Assembly (NCBI GenBank): GCA_019925795.1
Contig: CM034300.1
Span: 70,659,021-70,723,020, forward strand
Source of the DNA: Dendrobium chrysotoxum
Taxonomy: Eukaryota; Streptophyta; Magnoliopsida; Asparagales; Orchidaceae
Reading direction: 5' to 3'
Length of the DNA stretch: 64,000 bases
Shown here: one piece after another, positions 47,297 to 58,435 of the stretch
Position numbering within the stretch: the stretch's first letter is position 1
How the letters are laid out: the number at the start of each line of letters is the position of its first letter
Program-made: the position numbers and the translations under genes
Notes under the pieces: generated by a model
What the model saw: only the letters and a program-made list of their open reading frames with translations
What the model was told of the DNA's origin: nothing
Databases searched by the model: none

Positions 47297-48658
47297 TTGA
47301 TCACCACTAAAAATCAACCAGGAGAATGCCATATAGTCAAGAGACGAAGAACTAGTAGATTCTCGGAGTCATGGTTATATTGCTTGGATGTTGAAGTCGA
47401 AAATGATTGGAGGCAACCATTCGTCAACTACTTCAAAGAAAGAAAACTCCCAACAGATGAATCTCTGGCTACACAAATTCAAAAAAGGGTGTTACGATAT
47501 GCATTTATCAATAACACGCTGTATCGACGGGCTTTTGACCAGATGTGGCTAAGGTGCCTAGGGACCAAGGAAGCTGATAAAGTGTTCGCAGAAGTTTATG
47601 AAGGACTCTGTGGAGTGCATCAGTCAGGTCCCAAGATGGCTATTAAAATTAAGAGAATGGGTTATTATTGACCGACAATGATGAGAGATTGCATTGACCA
47701 TGCTAAGAGGTGCCACGAGTGTCAGATCTACGGTGATGTTATACATCAACCGCCAAATCCACTACACCCAACGGTAGCGTCCTGGCCATTTGAATGCTGG
47801 GGTACAGACATAATAGGGCCGATAGATCTGCCATCTCCAGCGGGACACTGCTTTATACTGGCAGTAACAGATTACTTCTCTAAGTGGGCAGAAGCGGCTC
47901 CATTAAGGGAAGTTACGTCCGAGCATGTAATCAATTTCTTTACCCACAACATTGTCTACAGATTTGGTGTACTACGCCGCATAATCTCAGACAACAGTAC
48001 AACATTCAAGAGTACTAAAATCTATAAGTTTGTCTACCGGCATAAGATCAATTGGCGGTATTCATCAATATACAACCCAAGAGCCAATGGTTTTGTAGAG
48101 GCCTTCAATAAGATACTGGTGAAATTGTTGAAGAAGATCCTCACCAAGAACAAAAGAGAATGGCATATAAAGATGACAAAAGTGTTATGGACGTATCGTA
48201 CGACCTACAAAACACCAACCAAAGCCACTCCTTACTCTTTGGTATTCGGAGCCGAAGAAGTGTTGCCACTAGAAATTGAACTACCGTCACTTCGAGTAGC
48301 AATTCAACACGATCTAATTCAAGAGCAGAATGCTCGCCTAAGAATGGAGGAGCTCGATTTACTCGATGAAGTTAGATTGCAAGCCCAATAAAACCTAGAA
48401 ATCTACCGAGGAAGGATGACAAAATTATTTAATCGAATGGTGCGTCTTCAGGCATTTCAAGAAGGGGAATTGATCCTGGTGCTGAGAAGGCCAATCATCC
48501 CTAACCAAAAAATTGGTGGTAAATTTATACCCAATTGGGAGGGCCCCTTTGTTATCGAAAAGGTGTATCAAGGAGGAGCCTACCAGCTTATCGATCTGCA
48601 TGATCAGAGGCCCATGTCGCCCATCAACGGCCGACATCTGAAGAAGTACTATGCATAA
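47297..48658 (+). pseudogene. pol: Gypsy integrase
   Basis: Linker and HHCC zinc region (VEVENDWRQPFVNYFKE, RVLRYAFINNTLYRRAF, CGVHQSGPKMAIKIKRMGYY) end at a TGA at 47669-47671 where the family has Trp. The next ORF (47678-48391) carries the second half of the zinc region (CIDHAKRCHECQ) and the catalytic core: WGTDIIGPI (Asp 1), RRIISDNSTTF (Asp 2) and NGFVEAFNKI (Glu). After a stop at 48389 the C-terminal domain follows (48416-48658: GKFIPNWEGPFVIEKVY, PINGRHLKKYY). All three catalytic acidic residues are kept, but two stops break the frame. Confidence 0.9.
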
Positions 48659-49922
48659 AATTGCCCAAAAAAATATTATATTTAATGTACTGTGTATTTC
48701 ATGCATGTTTACTAACATATATACTTTACATTTTTGAAATTCTCTTATGTTGCAAGAATGCATTTCAAAATCTCCCTACAGGACAGGGGCATTTTAAATA
48801 TTTATTTGGGTTGACATCGTGCTACGCACCGAGATCCCTAAATAAATATTTAAAATCATAAAATTTTAAATTTGTCTCATTCTAAAATACATTTTAAATA
48901 TTTATTCAGGTTGACATCGCGCTGCATGCTGAGATCCTTGAATAAATATTTGAAATCATCAATACGAATATTCTTTCATTATGAAGAATACAACAATCTT
49001 CTTTTCAAAGTATATGCAAGTGATCTTTCAAAAGATCGAGACACTACCTTCTCCAACGTACCAAGATTTCAAAGGTCAGAAAAGAAGACTTTTGTGACTA
49101 CACACTCCAGCAAATCGAGATAGAATAACTTGAAGTATTTCAACAACCTGAAGCTTAAGGTTCGAATGGGTGTAAGAGACCGGATCCAATACGCCAAAAT
49201 ATGGCCAGATCACTGGCAGCTCTGTTTACTCAACAAGCCATAAGAAAGGCCGTAGTAACAGAACCCCCACTTCGTCAACCCGTCAGTAGGAACTATAGGA
49301 AGTACGAAGGCTTATTCGACTCGATAAGTACAAGTGATTGTAGTCCACCGAATTCTCCCAAATGACTAGAGAATTAAAGTTCTAGTGGGAAGAAGGAATC
49401 TCGAGCAACTACCGAATGTACGTATGCTCTAAATCTTTAACCACAAAGGAGATTTTTAAATCTATCGACCTTAGCAAAATTAGTATTGGGAAGCACATTT
49501 CTCATAGCTCAAGTCTAAAGTCTGAATGGGTGTAAGAGGTCAGATCGAACAAGCCTAAATATGGCCAGATCGCTGGCAGCTCCATCTACTCAATAAGCCA
49601 TAAGAAAGGCCGTAGTATGGGAACCCCCATCTCAGCAACCAGAGGATAAAGAGTTGTCAAATCCCAGCTCACCCAATCTAATGAACTTAAGTGGCTCAGA
49701 TTAAAGTCTCCTCAAGTGGTTAAAGATTAAGACGCTACCTACATTTGGTACTATCAATCAAATCTGAAACCTATAAATCATTCAACAAATCCATAAAGCA
49801 CAAAGCGAGGATCGAAGGAATTTTTCTTCAACAAGTCCACTAAAGCATAAAGCAAAGGACCGAAAAAATTATCCGAAAGTTCATGAAAAGATTAAAGCTG
49901 AACTAAGAGGATTCCGTCATCA
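48659..49922 (+). other. Gypsy 3' UTR, first part: hairpins and direct repeats
   Basis: No ORF similarity. It contains two hairpin repeats (48791-48857, 48891-48956), a pair of about 130-bp direct repeats exactly 360 bp apart (49149-49280, 49509-49640, sharing GAATGGGTGTAAGAG, ATGGCCAGATC and GCCATAAGAAAGGCCGTAGTA), and several AAGCATAAAGCA-type motifs towards the insertion point. Long repeat-bearing 3' UTRs are usual for Tat elements. Confidence 0.75.
48791..48956 (+). repeat. Two hairpin repeats in the Gypsy 3' UTR
   Basis: Each is about 66 bp: arm TTTTAAATATTTATTYRGG, loop TTGACATCGYGCTRCRYRC.GAGATC, returning arm CCYTRAATAAATATTTRAAAT. A third copy lies across the Copia insertion at 61863-61928. 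Both arms and loop are conserved. Confidence 0.85.
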
Positions 49923-50178
49923 ATAAGTGTTGCAAATCTGGTTTTGATGATGACAAACATGTTTCTATTATGGTTTGCTCGGCTAACCCGTTTTAGGCAC
50001 AAAAGATCACGAACAACTCAAGCCAACTCAAGATCGGGTCCAAGTGTGTCCAATGTAATATTTTTCTTTTTCTTGAGTCAATTATAATGTAACTGATCCC
50101 CTAGCTAAGTAACCTTGCACACACATACTCAGGGGGAGAGCTTGAGTGAATTAAAGTTTCTATTAATTTTTTGTTCAG

Positions 50179-50852
50179 ATCGTCCTGGACGATAATCACA
50201 TCATCCTGGACGATCCAGTAAAAATAGAAACCCTAATTAGGGCAACCAAGTTAACTCTATCTGATTAGGCAGATCATCTTGAATGATCTTTGGATCGTAC
50301 GGGACGATATGCTCAAATCAGAAATTCTCAGCTGCCAGATCAAGTTAGGCAAGTTCTTATTTTTAGATACTTGGTCTGATCATCCCGGACGATACGTGTA
50401 TCATCCTAGACGATCCAGTACAGTCATGCCTAAATTAATCTGATAATTAAGGAAAATAATTAATACTTGATTGGTACGATCATATCGTCCTGGACGATCG
50501 CAGGATCGACCCGGACGATTATGATTGTCTAGTGCATTTCAGCTGTACGTCCCGAACTGTATTCAGGATGATTTGGGCACTTTTTGAACTAATCGTATAG
50601 GATGATATACCTATCGTCCTGGACGATAAAGTCATTTTTGAGTCGTCCAGCACAAGTTTCTCTGGATGACCCGAACTGTCTCCTGGACGAAATTTCTCAA
50701 TTTACACTAATCGTCCCGGACGATCGCAGGATCGTACGGGACGATATGAACAGCTTTTTGAACTGATCATCCAGAAGAGCCAAATCATCCAGGCTGAATC
50801 AACTAATTTTAAACTGATCGTACAAGACGATCTATCGATCTTCCTGGATGAT
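50179..50852. promoter_or_regulatory. Seven paired 15-bp dyads in the 5' LTR
   Basis: Dyads of the ATCGTCC-N-GGACGAT type start at 50179/50200, 50273/50294, 50379/50400, 50484/50505, 50592/50613, 50710/50731 and 50817/50838. In every pair the second dyad starts 21 bp after the first (6-bp spacer). Spacers in order are AATCAC, CTTTGG, ACGTGT, CGCAGG, ATACCT, CGCAGG and CTATCG. Several half sites lie between pairs. The array ends 43 bp before the TATA box. I infer a cis-regulatory array; the binding factor is unknown. Confidence 0.88.
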
Positions 50853-50874
50853 CTTGGCCGACCAGTTAAGATTT

Positions 50875-50902
50875 AGGGCTATTTTTGAGCCCTCATATAA
50901 AA
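50875..50902 (+). promoter_or_regulatory. LTR core promoter: hairpin and TATA box
   Basis: AGGGCT and AGCCCT with a 7-base loop (50875-50893) directly precede CATATAAAAC (TATAAAA at 50896-50902). The same arrangement occurs at 60823-60850 in the 3' LTR. It probably marks the start of the genomic RNA some 30 bp downstream. Confidence 0.65.
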
Positions 50903-51118
50903 CATCTTTTTCTTTGTTTAGAAAAAATCTTTTGCCACTTTCCTTCCCAGAGAAAACCTAAAGAAAGAGAGAGTTGGGAGAGAGAGAGAGAATCTTGTGA
51001 GGGGGAGTTAGTGAGGGATTCACTAAGGTTGCTCCAAACAAGGATCAGAGTCGTCTTCTCCGCTCGTCGTCTTCCGTCTAGTTGGTGTTCGTTGTGGGAG
51101 GATCATTTGCAAGAAGAT

Positions 51119-51250
51119 CCGGGTTCTCTGCCCGCTTCAGGTGGAAGCAATAGGAGTCCGGGTTCTCTGGCCGCTTCAGGTGGAAGCAAAAGGAGTCCGG
51201 GTTCTCTGCCCGCTTCAGGAGGAAGCAAAAGGAGTTCAGGTTCTCTGCCT
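51119..51250 (+). repeat. 39-bp minisatellite in LTR
   Basis: Three full units starting at 51119, 51158 and 51197 plus a partial unit at 51236 (CCGGGTTCTCTGCCCGCTTC followed by AGGWGGAAGCAAAAGGAGT). The 3' LTR has units of 38, 39 and 39 bp; the left-edge copy has about two. The unit length is a multiple of three and translates as PGSLPASGGSKRS. Confidence 0.92.
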
Positions 51251-51622
51251 AATCGGGTGGTGGAAATGAGGTTTTTATACAGGCTTCTCCGCCTTGCTGT
51301 GGGAGCAAAAGGAGAGTCACTTTCTGTTTAGTGCAATACCCAGAGGGGAGGCTCTGGGGAGTGGACGTAGGTCAAGTTGACCGAACCACTATAAAATTTT
51401 GTTTGATTTTTCTGATTCTATTTTGCATTTTTCTTTTCTGATAATAACTGCTTGGGTGAATATCAGTGATTGATCTTTTCGTTCTTATTTACTTATTTTC
51501 GCTGTAAAGTATCGAAAAGATTTTTCTGTTGCTCGTAAATTTTTAAATAACCAATTCACCCCCCTCTTGGTTAACCTCGGGACTAGTTCACTAGGGCTTA
51601 ACATCCCTATCGAACTTTCAAG

Positions 51623-51640
51623 TGGTATCAGAGTGGGATT
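51623..51640 (+). other. Primer-binding site (initiator Met-tRNA type)
   Basis: TGGTATCAGAGTGGGATT two bases after the LTR. It matches the plant initiator tRNA complement except C to T after GAG. Confidence 0.92.
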
Positions 51641-51675
51641 CAAAATTTTAGTTTAAAAACTTTTGAATTTGATCC

Positions 51676-53340
51676 ATGGCTAACTATAACAATCGTAATA
51701 CTGCTGAAGGCTATTCTATTACAAGACCACCGTTGTTTAATAACATTCCTTTTGATTTTGGGAAAACACGCATGTCTACTTTTCTTCAGTTTATTGATTA
51801 TCGTATGTGGATGTTAGTTAAGGATGGCTATGAAGCACTACATAGAATTGTTAATGGTATTAAAACTGAACTCCCATTTGCAGATTGGACTTTTGATGAT
51901 CGTGATTTAGCACAATTAAATGCCAAATGTTTGAACTGTTTCTTTTATGCTTTAAAATCTGAAGACTATATGCGTGTTTCTACTTGTACAACGGGTAAAA
52001 AAATCTGGGATAGATTGTGTATAATATATGAAGGTACAACTAAAGTCAAACAGTCTAGGTTAAACATCTTGTTACATGATTACGAACATTTTCGCATGAA
52101 ACCTAGTGAGACGATTTCAAAAATGTACACAAGGTTCACTCAAATCGTTACCTCTTTGCATGCTTTAGGTAGAAAACTTACAAACTACGAAAGAGTGAAT
52201 AAAATTCTTAGATGTTTACCTTCTTCATACGATGCTAAGATTACTACGATCACTAAATCTAAAGATTTAAATACTTACTCTATTGACAGCTTACTTGGAT
52301 CACTCATTGCTTACGAGCAAGGGGTGAACCAAAGGTAACTTGATGCAGGTGAACGAAAGAAGGAGAAAATAGTGGCACTGAAAGCCTACAAGAGTGATTC
52401 TAATTCTTCCTGGTCTGATAGCAATGATGTTGCCTTAATCACTAGGCAATTCAAAATCTTTCTAAGGAAGAAACGTAAGAACTATAAGAAGTGGAACAAG
52501 GGTAAGTCCAGTTAGAATTTTAAGGGTTCATCTGATACTGTGTGCTTTGAATGCAGGAAGCCTGGACACATTAAGGCTGATTGTCCTCTACTTAAAGCTC
52601 ATCCAAGCAAAGAGAAGGGTGAGGAGAAACCAAAGTTCAGAAAGGACAAGAAGCGAATTCAAAAGGCGTTCTGGGCAGACTCTGCATCCGACTCTTCTGA
52701 GACTGAAGCTGAAGAGAAGGAAACAAACTTGTGTTTGATGGCTGATGATCACCCTGGTCAGTCTGACCAGGAAGAGGTATGTAAGCTTACTTTCGATCAG
52801 TTATTTGAAGTTTCTGAAAAAATTTATACATCTTATAGGAAGCTTAAGAAAACTCATGCTAGTTTGAAATTAGACTATTTGACTTTACAAAAAGAGCATG
52901 ATATTTTGATTAAAGATCATTCCACTGTTGATTCCAATCAAATGTCTTTGCTTGATGAATTCGATGAGTTGAATAGAAAATATTCTGATTTATTTTCTAA
53001 GCATGATTCTTTGAAAATCACGCATGTTGATTTAGATAGAGCTTTTAAAGAATTAGATACAATGGCATGTGAAGTAGAAAGTAGCAATGGAGCTTTAAAA
53101 TTTGAAATTGCAAGCTTAAAGAAAGAGAATGAGTTTTTGAAAGTGAAAATTGCTTCTTTTGAAAAGAAAAAAAACCATCTACTTTTGAACAATTTTATGC
53201 ACCGCCACCTTTTGAAAAATCTATTGCAAGTTCATCAAAGCATGTTTCATATACATCTAGGAAGAGGCACTATCACTCACGACGTTTAGTTAATCCTTTT
53301 CCTGGTGTTAGATATTATTCATGTGGCATGTTAGGATACA
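51676..53340 (+). pseudogene. gag: Gag of Copia element (capsid, zinc knuckle, long coiled coil)
   Basis: Starts at ATG 51676 in the same context as the left-edge copy. The UBN2/DUF4219-type capsid region is open to a TAA at 52336-52338 (CAA in the sister copy); a second stop, TAG, is at 52513-52515 (AAG in the sister copy). The zinc knuckle CFECRKPGHIKADC (C-x2-C-x4-H-x4-C) is intact. It is followed by a Ser/Asp/Glu-rich tract and about 130 residues of heptad-like coiled coil (LFEVSEKIYTSYRKLKKTH to ENEFLKVKIASFEKKK), as in SIRE-type Gag. At an 8-base A run near 53168 the frame shifts; beyond it a degenerate second zinc-knuckle-like segment (YYSCGMLGYISHTC) lies in another frame. Gag packages the RNA in virus-like particles in the cytoplasm. 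Confidence 0.92.
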
Positions 53341-53480
53341 TTTCCCACACCTGTACTGTTCACCTAGTACACATTGGGTGTGGAGGCCCAAACTGCCTGT
53401 TTCATAGCACAGCACGCATGCATTGCATTCTTCTTTTCATAAGATTGGGTTCCTTAGACTGACATTTGATGATTTTTTAG

Positions 53481-56400
53481 GTGTGCTCTCACACAAGACC
53501 TCGTGAGAGCATGTGGTACCTGGACAGCGGATATTTTAGACATATGACTGTAGATGCAAATCAGTTCATTTCGTTGGAGGCCAAAGCTGGAGGCAAGGTT
53601 ACACTTGGAGATAACACCACCAGGAAGGTGGTAGGCTCAGGTATAATTGGTGATTCAAAGAATTTTATGATTGATAATATTTTGCTTGTAGATGGACTGA
53701 AACACAACTTGCTGAGCATCAATCAACTTTGTGACAAAGGATACATCATCAAATTCTTGCCCACTTGCTGCATTTTAAGCTTAAATGATAAAGTTGTGTT
53801 GCAGGGGCAAAGGATCAACAATATCTACAAGCTGGATGTAAGTTGCATTAAACCTGAAAATTTAATTTGCTTAAAAACTGCTGCTGATGAGTCTTGGTTA
53901 TGGCATAGGAGATTGTGTCATGCCAGTATGAAAACCCTTAGGAGAGTTACCCAAAAGGACTTAGTTAGAGGTGTGCCCAAGCTTAAGTTCACTAAGGATC
54001 ACCTGTGTGATGCCTGTCAGTTAGGGAAGTAAGTCCAGTCCTCCTTTCACTCTGTCAAGGACATTAGCACCTCTAAACCTTTAGAAGATCTTCACATGGA
54101 CCTCTTTAGACCCATTAGCACTGCCAGCTTAGGGGGGAGAGTCTATGGTTTTGTGATTGTAGATGATTATTCGAGGTTCACTTGGGTTAAATTTTTGTCA
54201 CATAAATCTGAGTCATTTGATGAGTTTAGATCTTTCTCTACTTGGATTCAGAAGAAGTTAGGATGTGAGATTATTACCATTCATAGTGATCACGGAGGGG
54301 AGTTTGAAAATGAAAGATTTGGAAGTTTTTGTGAGGAGCAAGGGATTAGTCATAATTTTTCAGCTCCTAGGTCCCCTCAGCAGAACGGGGTAGTTGAAAG
54401 GAAGAACAAGACCTTAGTGAAAGCCGCTAGAGCCATGCTTGGCGAGTATTCACTTCCTAAATACTTTTGGGCTGAAGCGGTGAACACTGCCTGTTATGTG
54501 CTGAATAGGGTGAATGTGAGAGTCAATCTGAATAAGACACCTTATGAGATCATTAAGTGTAGAACTCCAAATCTGTCCCACCTCCATGTCTTTGGCTGTA
54601 AGGTTTTCATTCTGAACAACGGGAAGTCACCCTTAGGAAAATTTGACCCCAAATCTGATGAAGGAGTGTTCTTAGGCTATTCTAGTGTGGGGAAATCCTT
54701 TAGGGTGTTCAATAAAAGGACTTTGGTGATAGAGGAGACAACCCATGTAGTGTTTGATGAGTCTGATCCTAAGGAGTCTAAATCTGAAGTAGAAGATGAA
54801 GAGATTGATGAGGTTACTCAAGGGGTTGGAAATATAAATCTAGAGGAAAGGGTAGAACCTCAAACCACACTACCTAGAGATTGGAGATATTCTTCGAGTC
54901 ATCCTAAAGAACTGATCTTAGGAGACCCTTCTGAAGGTGTTAGGACTAGGCATGGACTTAGAAAGGAAGTAAACCATTCTGCCTTTATCTCAATGACTGA
55001 ACCCACTAATATTAATCAAGCCCTTTCGGATGAGTTTTGGATTTTAGCTATGCAAGAAGAATTGAATCAGTTTGTAAGGAATGATATTTGGGAGTTAGTA
55101 GAAAGACCTAGAAATCAGAGTATTGTGGGAACCAAGTGGGTCTTTAAGAATAAGATGAATGATTCTGGTGTGGTGGTGAGAAATAAGGCAAGATTGGTGG
55201 CTAAGAGGTATAATCAGATAGAAGGGATTGATTTTGAGGAGACCTTTGCCCCTGTAGCTAGATTGGAAGCCATTAGAGTGCTACTAGCCTTTGCTTATTA
55301 TAAGGGATTTAAGTTGTTTCAAATGGATGTCAAGAGTGCCTTTTTGAATGGGATAATAAAAGAGGATATTTTTGTAGAACAACCCCCAAGTTTTGAGAGT
55401 TTCCAATATCCAAATCATGTTTATAAATTAAAAAAGGCCTTATATGGATTGAAACAGGCACCCAGAGCTTGGTATGAGAGGCTTAGCACATTCCTGTTAG
55501 AAAGAGAGTTTGTTAAGGGGAGCGTAGACACCACCCTTTTTCTGAGGAGATTAGGGGATGACTTACTCATTGTCCAGATCTATGTTGATGATATAATTTT
55601 TGGATCTTCTGATAAATATTTATGTGATGAGTTTTCTAAAATAATGAGTAAGGAGTTTGAGATGAGTATGATGGGAGAATTGTCCTACTTTTTGGGGTTT
55701 AGCATAAGGCAAACGGATGATGGAACATTTCTCAATCAATCTAAATACACTAAGGACATTTTGAAGAAATATGAAATGGATAAAGCCAAGCTAATTAATA
55801 CTCCCATGAGCTCCTCTGTTCAGTTAAATAAGGATTCAAGTGGAAAATCTGTTAATCAGAAGAAGTATAGGGGAATAATAGGATCACTGCTTTACCTGAC
55901 TACTAGCCGACCTGATATCATGTTTAGTGTCTGTCTTTGTGTTAGGTTTCAGGCTGACCCTAAAGAGTCCCACCTGACTGCTGTTAAGAGAATTCTTAGA
56001 TATCTTTTAGGGACCCCAAACCTAGGAATTTGGTACCCTAGGCACAACACCTCTTTTGAGATCATTGGATATTCTGATTCTGACTTTGTGGGGTGTAGGG
56101 TGGATAGAAAGAGCACTTCTGGGACTTGTCAATTCATAGGACAGTCGTTAGTCTCCTGGTCCAGTAAAAAATAGAACTCAGTTGCACTTTCCACTGCTGA
56201 AGCTGAGTACATTGCCTTAGGGAGTTGTGTGGCCCAAGTTCTTTAGTTAAAGCAACAAGTTTTGGATTTAGGTTTACCTGTTGGCATAATTTCTGTTCTG
56301 TGTGATAATACTAGTGCCATCTGCATCTCTAAGAATCCAATCCAACATTCTAGAACCAAACACATTGATATAAGGCATCACTTCATTAGGGACCATGTTA

Positions 56401-56531
56401 CAAAAGGAGATATTGAGCTACATCATGTAGCAACTAAAAATCAGCTGGCAGACATATTCACTAAACCACTGGCCTTTGACTCATTCAATATTTTGAGAAC
56501 CAGATTAGGAGTGATTGATATAAATACTTGA
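53481..56531 (+). pseudogene. pol: Pol of Copia element (protease, integrase, RT, RNase H)
   Basis: Protease: WYLDSGYFRHMT, with catalytic DSG kept but the usual Cys/Ser after it changed. Pre-integrase HHCC: LWHRRLCHASMK...CDACQLG, then TAA at 54030-54032 (CAA in the left-edge copy). Integrase core (from about 54090): VIVDDYSRFTWV (Asp), TIHSDHGGEFEN (Asp), APRSPQQNGVVERKNKTL (Glu). Reverse transcriptase: WVFKNKMNDSG, ARLVAKRYNQ, FAPVARLEAIR, FQMDVKSAFLNG and the catalytic VQIYVDDIIFGSS. RNase H: IIGYSDSDFVG, SWSSKK, then TAG at 56172-56174 and TAG at 56244-56246, continuing through CDNTSAICISKNPIQHSRTKHIDIRHHFIRD (in two parts) and ADIFTKPL to the natural stop at 56529. Catalytic residues are mostly intact; at least three stops make this copy non-autonomous. 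Confidence 0.95.
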
Positions 56532-57837
56532 TTCTGATGACTGCTAATTTCTGATTATTCTGATTGTTATTCTGCTTTCTATTAGTTAGTTTTTTTTTCT
56601 TTTGATTTGACTATTTGCTTTCAGTGGTTTTATTTCTTCTGCTGATTTCTATGTTAGCCCTGTTGTTAGTTTGATTTGAGTACTTACTTTGCTTTGATTT
56701 TCTACCTGTTCATCTCTTGCACTTACTGTATTATAATTTTCAAAGTCTGATCACTGCTCACTACTTCTGATAATCTAAATTTCTGACTGAGAGTTTTACC
56801 TTATTTTTATTTGGAAGCCAGTAAGCAGTGATTGATTCCACTGGATCCGTTAAAGGGAATAAACATTGATGATTGTTTCTCTTCCTCTAACTCCTTTACT
56901 GGTGTATTGTTTTTTTTGGATAAAAATCTTCTTCAAAATTAAAATATTCGTTTTTGAAATAGAGATTTATTTTATCTTCCTACAGTAATCTACCTCATAT
57001 GAATAGTATTTTCAAAGTCTTGAGTCATTATTTTGATTTTCTAAACCAAGTGATTGCAGTTATCATATGACGTCTGGCTTTTGTTTTGTGAATTACTCTT
57101 CCTTATTGTGGAGAGCATCTCCTATGTCTGGAAGGTAATTTTACAGATGAGATCCTTTAATGATTTTGAAAGGGAGAAAGCTTACAAAAGATGCGCAGTG
57201 CGCCAAATAAATTGAAAAAGAGGTACAAAATGAGCCCAAAGCTGAAAAGATGTGAAATGTCGCCAACTAAAAGATACACAAAGTGTATCAAAAATGAAAA
57301 GATGCACAAAGCGCCAACTAAATTAAAAAAGAGGCACAAAATGAGCCCAACTAAGCTTTCTTTCCTTTCCGATCATTAAATGTCTTAGAAAAATCTATGC
57401 GCCACTTAACATTTTTAAAAGTTTGTGTTTGAAAATCCTTATTTCTGAATTATTACATTGTAACACTATTATATCAGATATTTTTCTGGAACGAGGCTTG
57501 AAAGGATCTCTTTTCGAATCTAATTTCGTTTCTTCTGAATTGGATTTTTGTTTTGAAAGAGATTTGCATCGATGAGGTGCCCGAGGTGGAAGTTACGAAA
57601 GTCGATTTTTTCAACTTTTTCTAATTTTCAGCGCTGTCAATCGTCTCCTTATTAGTTTTTGAATATAAAATTGAGAAAAAATTCTGATTTACTGGAGCAG
57701 TTTGATCAAAAAAATGGTGTTTTTTATGTGTTTTTGTTGTGAGTTTTATTCGTTTTTGTTTTGTTTAAATTTCATGATTGTATTTTTGGGATCCTGATCA
57801 GTCACCTCCATCCTCCATCTTTTTCTGTTTTCTTCAC
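56532..57837 (+). other. Spacer between pol and third ORF
   Basis: T-rich non-coding sequence with many TTCTGAT/TCTGCT words, followed by a repeat region at 57180-57355 in which a 50-base block is repeated 111 bp apart (57190-57239 and 57301-57350, with GCGCCAAMTAAATT and AGAGGYACAAAATGAGCCCAA). No ORF similarity to known envelope-like proteins is seen. Confidence 0.7.
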
Positions 57838-58342
57838 ATCGTCCTGGATGATACCTTGATCGTCCTGGACGATCCTTTTTGTCTTGGACAATCCAAACAT
57901 CATCCTGGACGATTCATTCAAAATCATCCCCACACTGCTCCTGCTGCTGAAAAACTCTAATTATTGGTGATCGTCCTGGACGATCCTTACATCATCCTAG
58001 ACGATATATTCTATATCTTTCTAATCTGATCAAACAGCTGACATTGCACCAATTATTGTCCATCGTCCTAGACGATCCACCTCATCGTCCTGGACGATCC
58101 ATGTGTCAGCCACTGGATGATTGGAATTCGGCTTGTCCGACACACTTATTGCACATCATCCGGGACAATCCACCTAATCGTTCTGGACGATACTTTTCAT
58201 CAACGGTCGTCCAGGCTGACTCCTCGGGACGATCGTCAGTGTCTAATCATCCTGGACGATCGGACCGCCTTTTTGACCAATCGTCCAGGCCGTCATAATT
58301 GTACCTATCGTCCTGGACGATCTCGTGATCGTACGGGACGAT
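57838..58342. promoter_or_regulatory. Internal array of the same 15-bp dyads, upstream of the third ORF
   Basis: More than ten dyads. Pairs with the exact 6-bp spacer start at 57838/57859, about 57970/57991 and 58307/58328. Two further pairs, at roughly 58063 and 58156, have a 7-bp spacer. Single and half sites lie between. The flanking sequence is otherwise unlike the LTR, so this is not simply a duplicated LTR piece. The array ends 12 bp before a TATA-like box. Confidence 0.85.
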
Positions 58343-58354
58343 CAGGCCCAGATC

Positions 58355-58362
58355 TATTTAAA
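58355..58362 (+). promoter_or_regulatory. TATA-like box of presumed internal promoter
   Basis: TATTTAAA lies 12 bp after the last dyad and 73 bp before the ATG at 58436. Position and order (dyads, TATA, CT-rich leader, ATG) parallel the LTR promoter. This is an inference from layout only. Confidence 0.45.
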
Positions 58363-58435
58363 CAGCAGATTTCTTAAGGTTTTTTCATCTTTTTTCTACA
58401 CACCTCCCTCTTCTTTCCTTCACTTTGGATTCCTA

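Larger units (their letters stand above)
45816..49927 (+). mobile_element. Ty3/Gypsy (Tat-like) retrotransposon, 5' truncated; pol and 3' UTR
   Basis: Contains in order the end of the reverse transcriptase, the Ty3 RNase H, a second (archaeal-type) RNase H, and integrase, then a long repeat-rich 3' UTR. The second RNase H before integrase is the hallmark of Tat/Ogre/Retand elements. gag, protease and the reverse transcriptase catalytic motif are missing. The UTR is interrupted at 49927 by the Copia insertion and resumes at 61571. I cannot place the Gypsy LTRs with confidence. Confidence 0.85.
49928..51620 (+). repeat. 5' LTR of Copia element
   Basis: 1,693 bp. Order: unique 5' part, dyad array (50179-50852), GGGCT/AGCCC hairpin, TATA box (50896), CT/GA-rich leader, 39-bp minisatellite (51119-51250), CCGGAGGGG-like GC-rich stretch, and a conserved 3' end. 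Confidence 0.96.

Noticed and set aside
50179..50852. The palindrome array superficially resembles a CRISPR array
   Set aside because: The repeat is 15 bp, spacers are 6 bp and conserved between copies, there are no cas genes, and the DNA is a plant LTR.
50885..51331. 148-codon ORF within the 5' LTR with PGSLPASGG repeats
   Set aside because: Its ATG lies at the TATA box, upstream of any likely transcript start, and the 3' LTR and left copy have frame-changing differences; probably a by-product of the 39-bp repeat.
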